Assembly: GCA_022448265.1 (NCBI GenBank)
Contig: JAKVCC010000012.1
Coordinates: 95,781-159,780 of the forward strand
Direction of reading: 5' to 3'
Origin: Pirellulales bacterium
Lineage (GTDB): Bacteria > Planctomycetota > Planctomycetia > Pirellulales > Lacipirellulaceae
DNA length: 64,000 nt
Below the pieces are notes generated by a model. It was given only the letters and a program-made list of their open reading frames with translations, was not told where the DNA came from and searched no databases. Positions 10,394-18,645 of the stretch are shown one piece after another. The translations under genes were made by a program, and so were the position numbers. Each line of letters begins with the position of its first letter. Position 1 is the stretch's first letter.

Positions 10394-10471
10394 AACCCAT
10401 TTCAAGGTCGTCAGTCGGCGCAAAAATTCCCGAAGATTGTGACTCTAAACAAGATTTTGAAACGGGTTCTA
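10391..10471 (+). repeat. Dispersed inverted-repeat element, copy A
   Basis: An 81-bp element running from TAGAACCCATTTCAA to TTTTGAAACGGGTTCTA, with imperfect inverted ends. It shares end sequences and an interior core (CAGTCGG ... ATTGTG ... AAAC) with copies at 54422-54513 and, reversed, 63727-63807. It fills the gap between two convergent genes, supplying the TAG stop of the cytochrome/WD40 gene and ending 5 bp short of the ABC permease stop. No open reading frame fits in it, so it resembles a MITE or REP-like element. Confidence 0.8.
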
Positions 10472-10476
10472 ATCTC

Positions 10477-11502
10477 TTAGCTCGAGTTGGCTCGATTGCG
10501 CGAAGCCACTAGGCGCCGGACGAGCGCGTCAGCTGTAACTCCGGCCAGAATCACTCCGCCAATAATTGCGAACTCGATTTTTTGGTACTCGGGATGGACT
10601 AGGTTAATGGTATTTGTCAAAACCACCATCACTGCGGCGCCCACCACAACTCCTGAAATGTTTCCCTCGCCCCCTCGGAGCGAACATCCTCCCAGTACGG
10701 CCGCTGCGATCGCGTACAGCTCGTAAAAATTTCCGAAATCGCTTGGCTGGGCAGCATTAATGTCCAAGACAAACAAAATGCCGCCGAGGCCGGCAAGGGT
10801 CGAACAGATCACATAGGCGGAGGTCGTGAAACGATCGACGTTGATGCCGCTGTAGCGAGCCGCTTCGCGGTTGCCGCCAATCGCAAACAAATAACGGCCA
10901 AACACGGTGCGGTTCAGGATCACCATGGCGATGATTGCGATGATGATCAATAGGAGTGTTGTCGCTGGCAGGCGGAAGTCACCTGCAACATCGCCAAAAA
11001 GCGGAATATGGCCGGTGGCGAGACTCCGCAAGTCAGTGAACTCCAGCCCAAATCCTTGCGATCGATCTTTGGTAATGCCACGAGCTGCGCCACGATAAAA
11101 AAGCAGGCCGCACAGGGTGACGACAAACGGTTGCAGGCGCATTTTGGTAATCATGACTCCATGAAACAGGCCGATCGCAGCCGATGCGCCCAGTACGGTT
11201 GCCAGGGATGCTGCGACCGACCAATTACATTGGGTAAGCAAAAATGGGAGCATGACCCCGGTCAAGCAGACAACCGAGCCAATCGATAGATCAATGCCGC
11301 CTGTAACAATCACAAACGCCACACCGATGCTGAGTATTCCAAACAGGGCCGTACGGTGAACGATGTTTTCCAGGTTGGCCGCGAGAAGAAACCGGTCGCT
11401 GGAGATAGCCGTGTAGATGCAGATGACCATCAAGAGGCTAAAGATGCCCAGGAACTTTGACCCTTCCAGGCTCGAAAACGGATTCAATCGATTGGCACGC
11501 AT
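10477..11502 (-). CDS. Sugar ABC transporter permease (RbsC type)
   Basis: A 341-residue inner-membrane protein with about eight to ten hydrophobic segments and the BPD_transp_2 pattern of ribose/xylose-type permeases (TGGIDLSIGSVVCLTG near residue 66; GGNREAARYSGINV in the second half). It would form the channel through which the substrate passes, with the ATPase encoded 98 bp upstream and the binding protein before that. Gene order rbsB-rbsA-rbsC on one strand suggests one transcript. The sugar carried cannot be deduced from the permease; the neighbouring aldolase and isomerase genes suggest a deoxy-sugar, pentose or polyol. Confidence 0.93.
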   Translation of the reverse strand: MRANRLNPFSSLEGSKFLGIFSLLMVICIYTAISSDRFLLAANLENIVHRTALFGILSIGVAFVIVTGGIDLSIGSVVCLTGVMLPFLLTQCNWSVAASLATVLGASAAIGLFHGVMITKMRLQPFVVTLCGLLFYRGAARGITKDRSQGFGLEFTDLRSLATGHIPLFGDVAGDFRLPATTLLLIIIAIIAMVILNRTVFGRYLFAIGGNREAARYSGINVDRFTTSAYVICSTLAGLGGILFVLDINAAQPSDFGNFYELYAIAAAVLGGCSLRGGEGNISGVVVGAAVMVVLTNTINLVHPEYQKIEFAIIGGVILAGVTADALVRRLVASRNRANSS

Positions 11503-11600
11503 GGTTTTTCGACTTCCTTCGGTTTTATCGTTTATCGCGCCTCGTCAATGGCGCCTTGCTGTTGACCAAGCCATCATCTGGGTGCCGTAGCCAACGGTGG

Positions 11601-13106
11601 CTACGTTTCTGCGACCGCCAGCTGCATGACCGATTCTTCGCTCAATTGATCACGGTGGACCTCACCGGTAATCCGACCATGGTGCATCACCAACGCGCGG
11701 TCGGACAGGCCGAGAATTTCTTCCATGTCGCTGGACGCAAACAGGACGGCCACCCCGCGGCCTGCCAGTTCGTGCATCAATGCATAGATCTCTGATTTGC
11801 TGCCTACGTCGATACCGCGCGTCGGTTCGTCAAGTAGGAGTACGCGCGGTTTGGTGGCAAGCCACTTGCCAAGGACTACTTTTTGTTGATTTCCGCCTGA
11901 CAGGGTGTGAACGGGCGATTCGCGATCGGGCGTCTTAATCCTTAGCTGCTCAATAGTGTCGGTACAAAGTTTGCCTTCGGCGCGCGGGCGGACAAAGCCC
12001 CAACGACTCAGTGTTTTCCGGAGGCTGGCCAAAGATAAATTCCAGCGAACACCTTTTTGCAACAGCAACCCACATTGCCGCCGATCCTCTGGAGCGAGTA
12101 CCACGCCGGCCGCAATTGCCTCGGCAGCAGTTTGAGGGGCATACGGTTTGCCGTCAACGTGAAGGCTTCCGCCCAGCATAGGAGTGATACCAAACAGAGT
12201 CGTCAGCAATTCAGTGCGACCTGCGCCCACCAGTCCGGCAAGGCCGACAATTTCGCCTGAGCGTACCGAAAAATCGAGCTCCTCGCTGGGAAAGGCCGAC
12301 GTGCGAAGCGAACGGGCCGTGATTGCCACGCCGCCCGCGGCGAGCGGTGTCCGCTGATAGTACTGCGAAATATCGCGGCCCACCATCATGCGGACAATCT
12401 TGTCGCGATCGATCTGAGCGCCCGAGAGCTCGCCAACGCTCCTTCCATCACGCAGCACGACTACACGGTCGGCCAGGTCAGTTACCTCGTGCAGTCGATG
12501 CGAAATATAACAAATGGCAATGCCCCGCTCGCGAAGCTGCCGGACTACTTTGTATAGCTTATCGGCCTCTTGTTGCGACAAAGACGAAGTGGGCTCGTCC
12601 ATAATGAGCACGCGAGCATCGACCGAAAGCGCTTTGGCAATCTCGACAAGTTGCTGCTGGCCAAGGGAAAGCGAATCCAGACGTACCTCGGGTGAGACTT
12701 CAAGTCCAACTCTCGCCATATGCTGTCGGGCCTGGTCCGCAATCGCCTTCTTGGAAATGAATCCAAGTCGTCGTGGTTCGCGGCCGAGAAAAACATTTGC
12801 CCCCAGGTCGAGATTAGGTGCTAGGTTTAACTCTTGATGAATCAGGGCCACGCCGGCAGATAGGGCCTGGTGGATGTGTGCGAAAACAGTGGGTCGTCCA
12901 TCGACTAAAACCGACCCCCGAGAGGGTTGCACCACACCGGCCAAAACCTTCATGAGCGTGCTCTTGCCCGCCCCGTTTTCACCCACCACGGCCAGCACCT
13001 CGCCTGGTCGCACACTCAGCGACACGTCGTCCAGCGCATGAACCCCCCCGTACCGCTTGCAAACGCCACGTGCTTCAAAAATTGCTGCAGTGGCGCTGGT
13101 CATCAA
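11601..13106 (-). CDS. Sugar ABC transporter ATP-binding protein (RbsA type, two ATPase domains)
   Basis: A 501-residue double nucleotide-binding-domain ATPase of the carbohydrate uptake transporter 2 group. The first domain has Walker A GENGAGKST, signature LSLGQQQ and Walker B VLIMDEPTSS. The second has the usual degenerate P-loop (GLVGAGRTE), signature LSGGNQQ and Walker B VLLLDEPTRG. This pairing is normal for RbsA-like proteins. It energises import by the adjacent permease. A start at the second Met of the MMTS beginning is equally possible. It is transcribed after the binding-protein gene (100-bp gap), probably in the same operon. Confidence 0.94.
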   Translation of the reverse strand: MMTSATAAIFEARGVCKRYGGVHALDDVSLSVRPGEVLAVVGENGAGKSTLMKVLAGVVQPSRGSVLVDGRPTVFAHIHQALSAGVALIHQELNLAPNLDLGANVFLGREPRRLGFISKKAIADQARQHMARVGLEVSPEVRLDSLSLGQQQLVEIAKALSVDARVLIMDEPTSSLSQQEADKLYKVVRQLRERGIAICYISHRLHEVTDLADRVVVLRDGRSVGELSGAQIDRDKIVRMMVGRDISQYYQRTPLAAGGVAITARSLRTSAFPSEELDFSVRSGEIVGLAGLVGAGRTELLTTLFGITPMLGGSLHVDGKPYAPQTAAEAIAAGVVLAPEDRRQCGLLLQKGVRWNLSLASLRKTLSRWGFVRPRAEGKLCTDTIEQLRIKTPDRESPVHTLSGGNQQKVVLGKWLATKPRVLLLDEPTRGIDVGSKSEIYALMHELAGRGVAVLFASSDMEEILGLSDRALVMHHGRITGEVHRDQLSEESVMQLAVAET

Positions 13107-13206
13107 TTACGCTATTCGGCTTAAAACCAACCCCAGAACACCAGGCGGCTACGATAGCAATCGTGGCAGGGGAGTCCCGCGGACAGTTTTGGGATAGGCT
13201 TCCAGT

Positions 13207-14244
13207 CTAGTTGGTTGCCATTTGTTCTTTGAGAGTCTTCCAAAATGGCTCCAGGTTCCCATTGTCGATAACCCGTGGAGGCACGTCAATAAAGCCAGTT
13301 GACGGAAGAATAGATTCGTCGCCGCGATGCAAACCTGTCAACAGCCGTATGGATTCGTAACCGTACTGGAAGGGATCCTGGACGACCGTGCCAACAACTG
13401 CACCATCTTTGATCGCTTGCAACGTGATGTCGGCCTCGTCAAACCCAATGACCTTCACCTTGCCAGTCTTGTCAGCGCGATCCAAGGCTTCCAAAATGGC
13501 TGGCGGATTGTAGACAAAAAGCCCCACCATAGCCCCAATGTCAGGATGCCGGGTCAGCGTGTCTTCGACATTGGCCTTGGCCTTGGCTCGATCGAATTGG
13601 TCGGTGAGTGTTCCAAGCACCTCGTACTGGCCGTCTGGGCTAGACAAGATCACACCTGGATCGTCACGCCGCGTGGAGTCGGGCTCGCGGCCCAAGATCC
13701 TGTCAATACACCCTTGGCGCCTAAGTTGGGCATTATCCTGGTCGAGTCGCCCTATAAAGAGCATCACGGTGCCACCGCTGGGCAAGGCGTCGCGAACAAG
13801 CTGTCCGCACATGAGCCCCGCTTTGTAGTTGTCCATGCCGACGTAGGTCAGCCGATCGCTTTTAGGGGCGTCGGAGTCATGTGTGATCAGCTTGGTCGCA
13901 GCGGCAGCCTTATTGAGAATGCCGATCTGGTTATCCGCATCGATCGGGCTGATGGCAATTCCGTCGGTACCACGTGTAATTAAATCTTCTATGCTTCGCG
14001 TTTGGTCCGTGAGCCCATCGGGCATGTAAACCGTGACGTCCACATCCGCGTCCTTCGCAGCTGCCTCGGCCCCGGCGGCTGCGATATTCCAAAAGCTGGC
14101 AACGCCATTGGTCACGTAGGCAAATCGAGGTTTGTCGCTACGAGCGCTTTCGCTCACCGAGTCGCTGCATCCCAGCGTGGGCAGCAGGAACAAAACGACG
14201 AGTGGGGCGATTTTGAGGGAAGCATGGTACCAGGGGTGTTTCAT
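13207..14244 (-). CDS. Sugar ABC transporter substrate-binding lipoprotein (RbsB type)
   Basis: A 345-residue periplasmic binding protein. A hydrophobic N-terminus ends in a lipobox-like TLGC (about residue 26), so a lipid anchor is likely. The mature part has the type I periplasmic-binding fold of RbsB/XylF proteins (FAYVTNGVASFWNIAAAGAEAA; a central GTDGIAISPIDAD; HDSDAPKSDRLTYVGMDNY; a C-terminal GFDEADITLQAIKDG). It is the first gene of the importer operon and would determine substrate choice. The wide upstream gap contains two palindromes that could be operator sites. Confidence 0.93.
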   Translation of the reverse strand: MKHPWYHASLKIAPLVVLFLLPTLGCSDSVSESARSDKPRFAYVTNGVASFWNIAAAGAEAAAKDADVDVTVYMPDGLTDQTRSIEDLITRGTDGIAISPIDADNQIGILNKAAAATKLITHDSDAPKSDRLTYVGMDNYKAGLMCGQLVRDALPSGGTVMLFIGRLDQDNAQLRRQGCIDRILGREPDSTRRDDPGVILSSPDGQYEVLGTLTDQFDRAKAKANVEDTLTRHPDIGAMVGLFVYNPPAILEALDRADKTGKVKVIGFDEADITLQAIKDGAVVGTVVQDPFQYGYESIRLLTGLHRGDESILPSTGFIDVPPRVIDNGNLEPFWKTLKEQMATN

Positions 14245-14633
14245 GGGGGCTCTCTCAGTTAGGGGCCAATCTTTTTGCAGAGGACAGCACGCCCAACGCT
14301 TCCTGCCATTGCCCGGCCGTCACAGGAACCACCCGGCCCTGTTTGCCGGACACGGTCGAACCACCTAGCGCGCTTTGGCTGGTCGTCCTGAGGAAATTAT
14401 TTTAGCACGTACGGCTTAGCAGTGTAAACGGGGACTGAAAGCCGATTGGCACTACTGACCCTGGTGTTATGGGCCGAGCTTTAAGCCTGATATCAATCGC
14501 ATTTCACTAGACAAAAACTATGTTGCTCATTGTAACAATAGAAAGTGTTTCAAGAAACGATTGATGCCGTTTATGCAGTGTTGCCCTTGGTGCAGTAAGA
14601 CGATCAAAAAGTGATTTCAAGGTCTGATCCCCA
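14245..14633. other. Intergenic region upstream of the ABC transporter operon
   Basis: About 390 bp without a credible gene. It should contain the promoter of the ABC importer operon (minus strand), although no clear -35/-10 pair was identified. Two short palindromes at 14529-14558 are listed separately. Confidence 0.5.
14529..14558. promoter_or_regulatory. Two adjacent palindromes, candidate operator upstream of the ABC operon
   Basis: ATTGT-A-ACAAT at 14529-14539 and GTTTC-AA-GAAAC at 14547-14558 lie 8 bp apart, about 285 bp upstream of the binding-protein start. The ATTG...CAAT arms resemble the TATTG-G-CAATA palindrome in front of the DeoR-family gene at 25117, with a different centre. 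Sugar-responsive LacI or DeoR family regulators bind sites of this kind; binding here is inference. Confidence 0.35.
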
Positions 14634-15260
14634 TCATTCCAACTCGGCCAGACGGATCTTGCGGAAGTCGATGGCCATCGACGCCCCTTTGTGAAGCTGG
14701 ATTCCCACGGGCCCTTTTTTGATGTCCGAATCGGAGTCGTAATTCATTACGTAGCGCCCGTTGAGCCAGACAGTGTAGTTTCCACCTTTCACAACGATGG
14801 TCATAGCATTCCACCCATCCAATTGGAGTACCTCGGCGACGCCTTTTGCTTCGATCGGATATCCGCGTTTGCTGCCAATGTAGGGAGACCCGGTCATGTC
14901 GCGCTTGAGCGAACCGGAGATGCCGATTTGGATCTGTTCGTTGGGGTGACGCAAAAAAATGCCTGAGTCGACGTGCGGCGCGCCGAATTTAAACTCGAAT
15001 TCCATTACAAAGTTTTGATATTCTTTTTCCGTCCAAAGTGCGGAGCCCTTTTTGTGCAGACCACTTTTGACACTGAGGACATCTTCCTTGGCCGTCCACC
15101 ATATGTTGTCGACCGGAGCTTTCCAGCCAGTGAGATCTTTGCCATTAAAGATCGAGGGAAGTTCATCCCCCATGCCTTGGCGAGGGGCGAAAACACAAAG
15201 GCACAAGACGGGTATGATTGCGAGGCCCTGCTGGATGCGGCGGGCGGATCGATTTGGCAT
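14634..15260 (-). CDS. DUF1080 (3-keto-disaccharide hydrolase-like) secreted protein
   Basis: A 208-residue protein from ATG 15260, chosen over the longer frame because it gives a proper signal peptide (hydrophobic run about residues 13-25) and has a GGAG upstream. The mature part is a single DUF1080 domain of concanavalin-like fold: LPSIFNGKDLTGWK at the start, VDSGIFLRHP in the middle and GPVGIQLHKG near the end. DUF1080 proteins are very common in planctomycetes beside sugar-processing genes, and some have been linked to 3-keto-glycoside hydrolysis. It is encoded on the same strand as the sugar epimerase-like gene upstream (244-bp gap) and may act on an extracytoplasmic precursor of the imported sugar. 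Confidence 0.88.
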   Translation of the reverse strand: MPNRSARRIQQGLAIIPVLCLCVFAPRQGMGDELPSIFNGKDLTGWKAPVDNIWWTAKEDVLSVKSGLHKKGSALWTEKEYQNFVMEFEFKFGAPHVDSGIFLRHPNEQIQIGISGSLKRDMTGSPYIGSKRGYPIEAKGVAEVLQLDGWNAMTIVVKGGNYTVWLNGRYVMNYDSDSDIKKGPVGIQLHKGASMAIDFRKIRLAELE

Positions 15261-15504
15261 TTTCGGCGTGGCTCCAAAGCCGGGTATGGGGTCAATTTGT
15301 GTGATTGGTCGACACCGTAATGGTCGCGGACCAATACCCAAGGAGGGAATGTCCGACAACCGAATTCCCGCGGACCGAATTTCCAACGCTGTTAGTTTTC
15401 CAGGCTTTCAGCGGGTGACGGGGGCGTTGGTATTTGGTCGTCTATTCTATTGTGAAAGCAAACGGATCCTCGACCCAAAACCTGGACATGTCGGGATAGG
15501 GCTG

Positions 15505-16365
15505 TCATAACGCCTCACGATCGGACTTTAGCCGGCGAAGCAATTTAACCGCCTGGCCGATCTCCGTTTTTTGCCGGCCGGGCTCCTGGGGGATTTCTCG
15601 TTCGATGGTGAGCGGCCCAGTATAGCCAATCGTGTCGAGTGTGCTGAGGTAGGCCGCAAAATCGACCGCGCCTTCACCCAGCGGCATTTCCTGGCCCCAG
15701 GTTTCGCCCGGGCGATCGGACCACAGCGCATCTTTGCAGTGTACGCTGCGAACATATGGGCCAATTGCCCTGAGCGCCGCGATGGGCTCACCGCAACCGT
15801 AGAGGATCATATTTGCCGGGTCGAAGTTGACAAAGAGATTGGGCCGGTCCACCGCCTGTAAGAAATCTATCAACACGTTGGCCGGTTCTTGTCCCGTCTC
15901 TAGATGGATATTGATGGCCCTTTGCGCGGCATAGTCGCAAGCGAGCCGCGTAGTCGCCAGGAGGGCACCAAACTGGGGGTCCGCTGAATCGTGGGGTACG
16001 AAACCCAGATGCAGTCCCGTCGCGTCGACCCCTAGCCGTTCGCTAAAGTCGATGATGTCTTTCAATTCGCGCAGCCGCTCTTGCCGGGTCGTGGATGGGA
16101 CTAGGCCGATAGTGCGCTGCACGGTTGGAATATCCACATAGCTTTCGCCTTCGAACCCGGCAAAAACTACCGTAACCGTCAGACCAACAGCCGCCAGTCG
16201 CTCAGAGAACTGCTGTGCTGCAGCCGGCGTACGTGAGACCCGGCTGGGTGCGTGGAGATGAACGGTGGTCACACCCAGTTCATGCGCAATGTCGAGATCG
16301 ACTCCCAGTCCTTCGTCGATGCTGGCAAAGACGCCCAGCGGCCATTTTTCGTTTGTGTCATTCAA
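15505..16365 (-). CDS. Sugar phosphate isomerase/epimerase family protein (xylose-isomerase-like TIM barrel)
   Basis: A 286-residue AP-endonuclease-2 fold TIM-barrel protein. The start is placed at TTG 16365 because a strong GGAGGTGG lies 5 bases upstream (16371-16378) and the fold begins right after it; the frame stays open to 16455 but the extra 30 residues look non-coding. Motifs: TTVHLHAP near the N-terminus, a metal-ligand-like NIHLETGQE, NLFVNFDPANMILYG, VRSVHCKDA and a C-terminal GPLTIEREIPQEPG. Such enzymes isomerise or epimerise sugars or keto-sugars using a divalent metal. It lies in the sugar locus, ahead of DUF1080. The exact reaction is not predictable. Confidence 0.88.
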   Translation of the reverse strand: MNDTNEKWPLGVFASIDEGLGVDLDIAHELGVTTVHLHAPSRVSRTPAAAQQFSERLAAVGLTVTVVFAGFEGESYVDIPTVQRTIGLVPSTTRQERLRELKDIIDFSERLGVDATGLHLGFVPHDSADPQFGALLATTRLACDYAAQRAINIHLETGQEPANVLIDFLQAVDRPNLFVNFDPANMILYGCGEPIAALRAIGPYVRSVHCKDALWSDRPGETWGQEMPLGEGAVDFAAYLSTLDTIGYTGPLTIEREIPQEPGRQKTEIGQAVKLLRRLKSDREAL

Positions 16366-16982
16366 ATCGCCCACCTCCGATGGGAATGTCTCTTTGCGAT
16401 GTTCCGATGGGGAGTCAGTTCTCTCGTGGTTCGCGACACATCGCCCAAGACGCAAGCGTGGTAAGGGTGTTTTGGTCGGGGCTTGCCGAGATAATCACTC
16501 CCCGGCGCCGACCATGTTGCCCCGCTATTTGCTGCGGCTGCGCGGTACTCTTGAGATGTGATTATGAATTGCAATGTGATCATCATAAGTTGCCATGTCT
16601 ACCAGATCTAGGTCTAGGATTTTCCTCATGGGCCTGCCAAGGGTCCCACCGGTTACCATCGTGGGTTGACTATATTAGAGTTTGGTCCAGCCAGGGAACT
16701 GATGCCAATCCAAGTTGAATGTAAATGGAGTCTCCAAGGCGGCAAGTTGTGCTGGCCTTTCTGGCCTACCTCGACGACGCAGAAATCTCTTGCGGCAGAG
16801 CGCTCATTCACTTGGCAGCAGCCGAGTGGGAGGTGTATATTGCCATCGCAACTTCAGGCGACTGGTCGAGCCCGCTGTGGGCGTATGACATCGCCGAGAT
16901 GCGCCGCGCCTGTTTGCGCGGCAACCTGAAAATGGGCTCTCTGGTTCTCGGGCTCGCCGTCCCTCCGGGACTTGCGCATCTT
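16366..16982. other. Gap between the epimerase-like gene and the MDR dehydrogenase gene
   Basis: About 620 bp between two minus-strand genes. It splits the minus-strand block into an E2-to-dehydrogenase part and a downstream epimerase/DUF1080/ABC part, and presumably carries the promoter for the latter. Only a doubtful small plus-strand frame (16725-17000) was found. Confidence 0.4.
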
Positions 16983-17000
16983 CTACCCCGCCCCCAGTAG
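16725..17000 (+). CDS. Hypothetical small protein (doubtful)
   Basis: A 91-codon frame starting at ATG 16725 with a plausible amino-acid mix and acidic residues (LAYLDDAEISCG, AAAEWEVYIA). Its 3' end overlaps the tail of the convergent MDR dehydrogenase gene by 18 bp. No family was recognised and there is no strong ribosome binding site. The other frames of the same stretch look like non-coding shadows, which is the only reason this one is listed. It may well not be a gene. Confidence 0.25.
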   Translation: MESPRRQVVLAFLAYLDDAEISCGRALIHLAAAEWEVYIAIATSGDWSSPLWAYDIAEMRRACLRGNLKMGSLVLGLAVPPGLAHLLPRPQ

Positions 17001-18620
17001 TTCCTGTTCTGCGGCGAGGGTCCACTTTCCCTCGTCCATTTTTTCGGCGACCGCCGGAAAATGTTGTGACATTTCCGTGAGCGGAATCAGGCCCATTTGG
17101 TGCAGCATCGGATACACAATGATCTTGCCGGCAAGCGTGCGCTCTTTAACGCACGTAATACCGTCGATCGCGCCTGCCATGCCGCTCACAGCGTCAACCG
17201 AGCTATTGGTATCCAGCTTATCGGCCTCCAGCTTTCCGAGCACGATCCGCATGTCATCGATCGTCGACCCGCTGGTGCCAAACATAAACGCGCGCTGCTG
17301 AATGTAGTGGTCCAGGTTCAACGCATGTCTGGTGGCGGCGGGAATCCCGGCAAAAATGTTGATGATGGCGTCTTCCTCAGCGTCCTCAATCGCGCTGGCT
17401 ACCAGGGCCCCAAATGGGGCCATGAGAGCAAAATAAGTGAACTTTTCCTGGTGCGGATCATGTTGTGGATTCAGCAGTCGGAGCGCAACACCGTTGGCCT
17501 CGGCTAGCGGCCCTGCTTTCTTTCGCAGTGCATCGATGCGATTGTCGTCAAAATCAGTGCCAACAATGCTTAATCCTGACAAGCCCAGGCAGATGCTGCG
17601 AATGACATGCATCTGGCCCATTGGGCCGGCCGCGCCCACGACCAATACTTTGTCGTCGGGGCGAATTGCACCATCGGTGGGGATCGTCTTGTAGGAATCA
17701 GCGGCTTGGTCGCCGACGGTTCCGATCCAGCGAGTCATGCCATAATGCACGCGGCCAACGCCTACCGAAACCAGTTCCCCAATCCGCTCACCACCGAGAA
17801 CGATGTTGATGATTCCCTCCACGGCAATTTTGTCGTTGAGGCGTTCAATGGTTTCCTTGTCGGAACCAAAATAGACAATGTCGTCAAAGCTCTCGTCCGG
17901 CAAACCGGCCACTTTGTCCGGAGAAACGTGCAAGATTTCCGCTGGTTCGCCTTCCGGTGCGCTGCACGCCTGGAGCCCAACAGCCTGGCGCTGGTCAGCA
18001 ACGACTACGAGAGTTTTGCCCCCGGCTTTGAGCCGTTTGCGTTCCTTATTGACATATGAGTCTTCCACACAAGCCCATGGTTCGACCAACGCCACGGCCG
18101 AGGCGCTTTTCTCTTCGCCGGCGGGAATCAAGAACCGCTCGCCTGCGGCATCCATCACCACGCGCTCATCGAGCAGCGTATACTCCTGCAGTCCGCCGTC
18201 GAAATTGTAGCCGAAGGCAGCATTAGACCCTGTCGTTGGTAGGCCTCGATAATCGGTTTGCACTAGGCAGCGTTCACCAACCTTGTGATGTTGGACCTGC
18301 CCGCCAATGGCCACGATCCGCCCAACGACCTCATGGCCAGGGACCACGGGCTTGTTACCTGGCACGTAGCTCCGCATGTCGGCGAGTATTTCGCGGTCGA
18401 TGCCGGCAATGACGTCGCTCTTGCGCGGATGGGAGTCAAATTGTTTCAATAGTTTTAAGTCTGAGAAGCAGAGGCCAACTGCTTCGACCTTGAGCAAGAC
18501 CTCATGCGGACCGGGGGTTGGCACGGGTTTCGACGTGTTCAGTGTCAAACGATCGGGGCCGATCAATTGCACAGCGTGCTGTGTTGTTGGGAAATCGCTC
18601 ATAGCGAGGGTCTTGTCCAT
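16983..18620 (-). CDS. Unusually long zinc-binding (MDR) dehydrogenase
   Basis: A 545-residue medium-chain dehydrogenase relative, about 200 residues longer than usual. The N-terminal GroES-like domain has the catalytic zinc residues Cys51 (GLCFSDLK) and His96-Glu97 (PGHEVVG). The structural zinc CxxCxxC cluster is not visible. A first Rossmann-like segment (KTLVVVADQRQAVGLQ; DIVYFGSDKETIERL) precedes a canonical one with VLVVGAAGPMGQMHV and IVGTDFDDNRIDAL, so the extra length looks like a duplicated or inserted nucleotide-binding-like domain. It starts 25 bp after the aldolase/SDR gene ends and is probably last in the E2-E3-PHP-aldolase-dehydrogenase operon. Oxidation of a sugar- or polyol-derived alcohol is likely; the substrate is unknown. 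Confidence 0.85.
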   Translation of the reverse strand: MDKTLAMSDFPTTQHAVQLIGPDRLTLNTSKPVPTPGPHEVLLKVEAVGLCFSDLKLLKQFDSHPRKSDVIAGIDREILADMRSYVPGNKPVVPGHEVVGRIVAIGGQVQHHKVGERCLVQTDYRGLPTTGSNAAFGYNFDGGLQEYTLLDERVVMDAAGERFLIPAGEEKSASAVALVEPWACVEDSYVNKERKRLKAGGKTLVVVADQRQAVGLQACSAPEGEPAEILHVSPDKVAGLPDESFDDIVYFGSDKETIERLNDKIAVEGIINIVLGGERIGELVSVGVGRVHYGMTRWIGTVGDQAADSYKTIPTDGAIRPDDKVLVVGAAGPMGQMHVIRSICLGLSGLSIVGTDFDDNRIDALRKKAGPLAEANGVALRLLNPQHDPHQEKFTYFALMAPFGALVASAIEDAEEDAIINIFAGIPAATRHALNLDHYIQQRAFMFGTSGSTIDDMRIVLGKLEADKLDTNSSVDAVSGMAGAIDGITCVKERTLAGKIIVYPMLHQMGLIPLTEMSQHFPAVAEKMDEGKWTLAAEQELLGAG

Positions 18621-18645
18621 GGGAAAGGGAGCACGGAAAACGAAT

